DNA from: Trypanosoma brucei gambiense DAL972
Taxonomy: Eukaryota; Euglenozoa; Kinetoplastea; Trypanosomatida; Trypanosomatidae
DNA: 64,000 bases
NCBI RefSeq assembly: GCF_000210295.1
Contig: NC_026741.1
Coordinates: forward strand, 1,302,001-1,366,000
Reading direction: 5' to 3'
The position numbers and the translations under genes are program-made. Below the pieces are notes generated by a model. That model was given only the letters and a program-made list of their open reading frames with translations, was not told the origin of the DNA and searched no databases. Within the stretch, counting starts at the first letter, position 1; each line of letters begins with the position of its first letter. Of the stretch, positions 60,304 through 64,000 are shown piece after piece.

Positions 60304-61106
60304 TTATTCGGATCTAAGTGCGCTCCCCTTCTTCCCAGCATTTCCTCATCGGCTTTTCACACTTCACTGCTATCATCATTTACTCATTGAATGGGTTTAC
60401 TCACGTAATGGTGGACACCTCTCGATGTTTTTTTTTTTCCTGGTTATGAAGTGTACGCTGCTGCGAGTGGTATCCTCTGTGCCCGCTTTGTGTCTTCTGC
60501 GGACCCTCCTTTTGTTTGTTTGCATGCAGAGTATAGTGTGGGCGGCAACCGTTTCGTCTAGTCGAAAGGAAGCGGAGCGCTGGGGCAGAAGTGGTCGTGT
60601 ACTGTGGTATATGATGAAACATGTTTACTTAACGAGTTTTCTTGACTGTAAGTTAACCAACAGGAGACGCAACTCGCGGGGAAAAGAGAGAAGGAAATCC
60701 TTAAAAGATGGCGCCGTCTACGGGGAGGTAAGTTGGCGGAGGGTCTAACCGTGGAAGCAGAGTTTGCTTTGGGGTAAACGGTGAAGGAATGTTAACAAAG
60801 TCGGGTGGGCGTTTGCTTCAGGCGTTTGATCGATGAGGTCCTTTTGTTTGCTTTCTGTTGACTGATCTTTGTTGCGTTACCTGCATTTCTGTTGTGTAGG
60901 CGTGACACTATATTTCACTATTAGAGCGTTTTCCAGACAGCACGGCAAAGTCTTTCTGGTCCATAACTGTCCGATATATTTGGCTGGTTATTCCTTTATG
61001 CTATCCTTCTCCCTTCCCTCCTTAAATTAGGCTAGTTATAGTGCGACTTGTTCAGGTCGGTTTTGCTTGACTGTATTGCCACTGGAAGTGGCAAAAAGAA
61101 AAAATT
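60304..61106. other. 0.8 kb spacer, possible small ORF
   Basis: It holds the mS34 3' UTR and a C/T-rich acceptor tract at 60989-61021. An ATG-initiated frame at 60446-60748 encodes 100 residues with a signal-peptide-like start just after a T run. It is not accepted as a gene. Confidence 0.65.
60989..61030 (+). promoter_or_regulatory. Likely trans-splice acceptor for the NYN-like/WW gene
   Basis: A 33-base C/T tract is followed by AG at 61029-61030, leaving about 76 bases of leader before the ATG at 61107. Confidence 0.6.
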
Positions 61107-62960
61107 ATGTTCCTTTATCTTATCATCGATGGAGACTACCTTCTCTCCGGAATGGAGCCCACGTCGGAGGCCGCCGTGTATGAGGTTGTGGAAAAGATAA
61201 ACGATGTCATCCGCACTCGCTTTTTGCTCGACGCCGATTCTTGTGGGATGTCGTCAACTGAAAAACGTGTGATTTTCTTCTCGTCAACCATCATGAAGGT
61301 GCTGCAGCGGAGACAGCAGCGTGACTTGCTCATAGGTACACTTCGTCGGCTCCGCTTTCAAACACTTGTACTGGATTGCATCGCCAGTCGTACTGGTTCA
61401 CCGGTCGACGCCGCGATGTGCACGAAAACAATGGCATTTTTTTCGAATATTGCAGGAACCACTAGTTTGGGTTCCGCATTGTCTGCATCCTCAGCAAATA
61501 CAACATATGTGTACATGACAGCCAATGCGCACATTGCACCAGCGCTGGAGTGGGTTCACAATGCAGGTTGCGGCGTCTGCTTCATTGTATATGAGGGTGA
61601 CTCTGTGGCTGACGAACTAATGGCCTATGCAGGCCCAATTCACGGTAACAGTGGTGACATAGGAAAGGTTGTAAAGGGAAATGGTGTTCACTTTGTCACC
61701 AGCACCGAAGCGGCACGCGCTGCACTGGCGCTCTTAGAACAGGAGGCAAAGGAGCTTCCCCTTGTAGTGCAGTTGCAACTTCGCAAACTGCAAAAGCAGA
61801 TGGCGGGGGAGGATGACGGCGACGTCGGTGAGCAAGGTAGCGCCCACTGCGGGAAAAGCTGCTTCACCGAAGCACGTGAAAACAGCAGTAGCACCCCTGC
61901 TCATATAATGCCACCTCCAATCGAGGGTATTGAGAGCCCGTTTGTGGGGGCCGAAAAGGATGGAAGCAGAAGGGAGAGTGGTGGCGAAAGCGAAAAAACT
62001 TCTCGTGTGGAAGCCTCTTGTCAGGTAGCAACCAAGGAGCGCGCTGAAATGAAGGCATCTTTCCCTGCCAGCGAGGTGGAAAACTCACCCAGCACCTCTA
62101 CGCTCGTACGAGAAACTTCGGTGCCCGCGGTGCCGTCCCAAGCTGCTGCTCCAACTGAGGTGGATACCCTCGAATTTCCTGAACCTGCCGTATCTACACG
62201 CCTTCCGGCCGGCTGGGCACTGATGTATGACCGACAGCGCCGGCGGCATTATTTTGTTCAAACACAGAGTAATGGTAAGGTCACGACAACGTGGACGCAC
62301 CCGGGAGGTATCGCCGAGCAGATGGACTTGGAACGGCAGGTGGATGAGTGGTACGCGAAACAGCAGTTGCGTAAGCTTCAGGGCAGAGATATCCCCCTGC
62401 CCGTGACGGACGTTCCCACCTCCAGCATTAGTGCTGTTGCCACCGGTAATATGAGTATCCCCATGCCCGTTTCCCCGGCGCCGCCAGCAGTTTCTGCTCT
62501 GCCACCACCATGGGAAGAACATGTGGATCCCAAGAGCAGGCGTGTGTTTTACGTCAATCATCAAACACGCGAAACAACATGGGTGCGCCCTCAATGCGTC
62601 GTGTCCCAACAGCACCAACCCCTGGTTCCTTCTCCAGTCACTGTGACTCCGGTTGTTCAACCACAGGCGCCAGTAGCAGCAGCGTTGCCGCCATTCTGGG
62701 AGGAGCGTGTTGACACGAAGAGCGGACGTGTGTTCTATGTTAATCATCAAACACGCGAAACAACTTGGTCGCGTCCACAGGTGGGTGTGCCTCAGCAGGG
62801 TCAGCCGATACCTGCTAGTCAAACTAACGTGCCAGTAGTTGCCCCTCCACTTGCAACATCGGCTCTACCACCCTTCTGGGAAGAACATGTGGATCCCAAG
62901 AGCGGGCGTGTGTTTTACGTCAATCATCAAACACGTGAGACAACTTGGACACGTCCTTGA
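61107..62960 (+). CDS. NYN/PIN-like domain protein with four WW domains
   Basis: A 617-residue protein with an unusual layout. Residues 1 to about 215 resemble a NYN (PIN-fold) nuclease domain: strand LYLIIDGDYLL with Asp8 and Asp10, a helix, VIFFSS, SPVDAAM with Asp near 93, TYVYMTANAHIAPALEWVHNAG, and VCFIVYEGD. The position where NYN nucleases have a conserved acidic D-S-D is T-A-N-A-H here, so two acidic ligands seem lost and activity is doubtful. Residues 240-355 are disordered. Four WW domains follow at about 366-399, 465-495, 527-557 and 587-617. The last three are near copies of the type PxWEExVDxKSxRVFYVNHQTRETTWxRP, separated by Pro/Gln/Val-rich linkers. The final WW ends at the stop codon. 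WW domains bind proline-rich peptides, so an RNA-linked adaptor role is plausible. The domain calls come from motifs only. Confidence 0.9.
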   Translation: MFLYLIIDGDYLLSGMEPTSEAAVYEVVEKINDVIRTRFLLDADSCGMSSTEKRVIFFSSTIMKVLQRRQQRDLLIGTLRRLRFQTLVLDCIASRTGSPVDAAMCTKTMAFFSNIAGTTSLGSALSASSANTTYVYMTANAHIAPALEWVHNAGCGVCFIVYEGDSVADELMAYAGPIHGNSGDIGKVVKGNGVHFVTSTEAARAALALLEQEAKELPLVVQLQLRKLQKQMAGEDDGDVGEQGSAHCGKSCFTEARENSSSTPAHIMPPPIEGIESPFVGAEKDGSRRESGGESEKTSRVEASCQVATKERAEMKASFPASEVENSPSTSTLVRETSVPAVPSQAAAPTEVDTLEFPEPAVSTRLPAGWALMYDRQRRRHYFVQTQSNGKVTTTWTHPGGIAEQMDLERQVDEWYAKQQLRKLQGRDIPLPVTDVPTSSISAVATGNMSIPMPVSPAPPAVSALPPPWEEHVDPKSRRVFYVNHQTRETTWVRPQCVVSQQHQPLVPSPVTVTPVVQPQAPVAAALPPFWEERVDTKSGRVFYVNHQTRETTWSRPQVGVPQQGQPIPASQTNVPVVAPPLATSALPPFWEEHVDPKSGRVFYVNHQTRETTWTRP

Positions 62961-63723
62961 AGAATTCGCGACAGAGTGACATATATCTAAACATCTGTAA
63001 AAGATGCCTGTACGATGTGAGAGCAAAATGCGTAGGAGTGGCGACTGCGTGGCGCGCCACCACGCGCAGAGTTCGTCGTATGTCAAAACTGATTTTCTCA
63101 AACCTCGCGTGCGTTTGTTCTTTTCCGCATATGCTGATGTGGGCAAAAAGGTGGGTCTGCGGCACCTGCAGAATTTCTTTTCAGCAGTTACTCATCTGCT
63201 GGCCTCTCTTTACTTCACGCTTCTCTCCTTCTCTTTGTTGCTACCGCTGGTGTTTTTGTTTTGGCACCAAAGGTTGTGGTCGGCGGCGCTTTGGTTCGGT
63301 TTGAAGACAGGTGAATTGAGTAATAGTAACCACTCCTTCTATGATGCGGAGGGAAATGGTTGAGTGTTGCGTCACTGTTCCAGTTTCATGAACACGACCG
63401 CAGTAAATGCAATTTTTTTTTTCTCCACTCTACCCTCTTTCGCTCTATATTTTCAGCACAACATCTTGTAATTTGAAAAGGCAAAGGCACACAATTTGTT
63501 AAGTTGATAATAAGGACGCCAGGAAACCAACGAAAAGGAGGCGACCAAAAGGGTAAAAAGGGGTTCTTTAAAAAAAAAAAAAGAAAACAACAAAACAGAG
63601 GGAATATACGCGCAGTGTGTAGCTTGAAACAGAGAAGGTAGTTGAAAACTCTGAATATATTTGTGTGTGTGAGGTTTCGCAACGTTTTCTTTTTGAGTAT
63701 CCGCTTCAGTATCTCACACCTTC
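62961..63723. other. 0.76 kb spacer upstream of the truncated terminal gene
   Basis: It contains the 3' UTR of the NYN-like/WW gene and a T tract leading to AGs at 63696-63697 and 63708-63709. The ATG-initiated 119-codon frame at 63004-63363 lies 44 bases past the stop with no acceptor before it, and its hydrophobic part derives from a pyrimidine tract; it is judged non-coding. Confidence 0.7.
63684..63709 (+). promoter_or_regulatory. Likely trans-splice acceptor for the terminal gene
   Basis: A T-rich run is followed by AG at 63696-63697 and CAG at 63707-63709. The ATG at 63724 is 14 to 26 bases further on. Confidence 0.5.
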
Positions 63724-64000
63724 ATGACCGCTGTTGGGGGCGACGAGGCCGAAGTACTGAGGCTTGAGCCCGCAGCTGATGCTGAAAATGCCGCGGCGGA
63801 GGTTGCTTGTAGCGCAGCAGCGAGATGTACCTCTACACCTGAGACGGAAAGCAAACATCTCACACCCGAGACCTTAGACAGTGCACCGAGCACCGCTTAC
63901 GGAAGTGTTGGTTTCAAGGGGAATATGAAAATGGCCTTGACGCTACCCGGAGGTCCCCCCGTATCGAGAGGTCGCCGCGGTTCGGCTCTTTCATGCCGTG
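63724..64000 (+). CDS. 5' fragment of a gene running off the window end
   Basis: An ATG is followed by 92 uninterrupted codons and a partial codon to the last base. Composition is coding-like (GC-rich, Ala/Glu/Thr-rich), unlike the AT-rich spacer, and a short leader from the acceptor supports the start. The visible N-terminus, beginning MTAVGGDEAEVLRLEP, is probably disordered, with a Ser/Pro/Arg-rich patch at the end that could be a phosphorylation site. No family can be named from this fragment, and it is too short to have stood out as a complete frame. Confidence 0.8.
   Translation, partial: MTAVGGDEAEVLRLEPAADAENAAAEVACSAAARCTSTPETESKHLTPETLDSAPSTAYGSVGFKGNMKMALTLPGGPPVSRGRRGSALSCR

Noticed and set aside
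63004..63363. 119-codon frame with a hydrophobic stretch after the WW gene
   Set aside because: It starts 44 bases after the stop without an acceptor, and the hydrophobic run is a translated pyrimidine tract.

Overview
The window looks like a core chromosomal segment of a kinetoplastid, most likely of the Trypanosoma brucei group. Every convincing gene lies on the + strand and none needs an intron. Genes are separated by AT-rich spacers in which a polypyrimidine tract is followed by an AG, the signature of trans-splicing acceptors in a polycistronic unit. The cytochrome c has the single-cysteine haem motif found only in Euglenozoa. The assignment to T. brucei rests on gene content and composition and was not tested by alignment. 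I recognised no VSG, ISG, retroelement, rRNA or tRNA sequence.

Layout. 17-4768: large unrecognised protein whose 5' end may lie outside the window. 5346-8912: leucine-rich-repeat protein. 8913-12790: 3.9 kb of low-complexity DNA with a 100-N assembly gap at 10826-10925. 12791-13135: cytochrome c, followed by another 2.2 kb of AT-rich spacer. 15378-25702: possible beta-barrel protein, diacylglycerol kinase, a 95-residue one-span membrane protein, and a 1209-residue protein with an N-terminal acylation signal. 27640-33831: a protein with a calponin-homology-like region, an SmD-like Sm protein and a 256-residue unknown. 35439-48511: a giant, probably mitochondrial protein, a cullin with its neddylation lysine, and a mitochondrial protein with four double-stranded-RNA-binding-like repeats. 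49142-56563: divergent cyclophilin, OSCA/TMEM63-type channel, delta-COP. 57414-64000: ribosomal protein L39, an unknown, mitochondrial ribosomal protein mS34, a NYN-like/WW protein, and the start of a gene cut by the window end.

These genes do not form a functional operon. As is usual in trypanosomes, neighbours share transcription but serve unrelated processes: mitochondrial respiration and translation, splicing, ubiquitin ligation, vesicle coats, lipid signalling and cytosolic translation. Four start codons differ from the longest open frame because that frame begins at TTG or GTG: 22073, 35439, 41436 and 59530. A fifth, L39 at 57414, is set by homology.

The best leads are the NYN-like domain joined to four WW domains, the four-repeat mitochondrial RNA-binding candidate, the dual-acylation signal revealed by the start correction, and the extreme low-complexity setting of cytochrome c. 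None of these is a proven new system.
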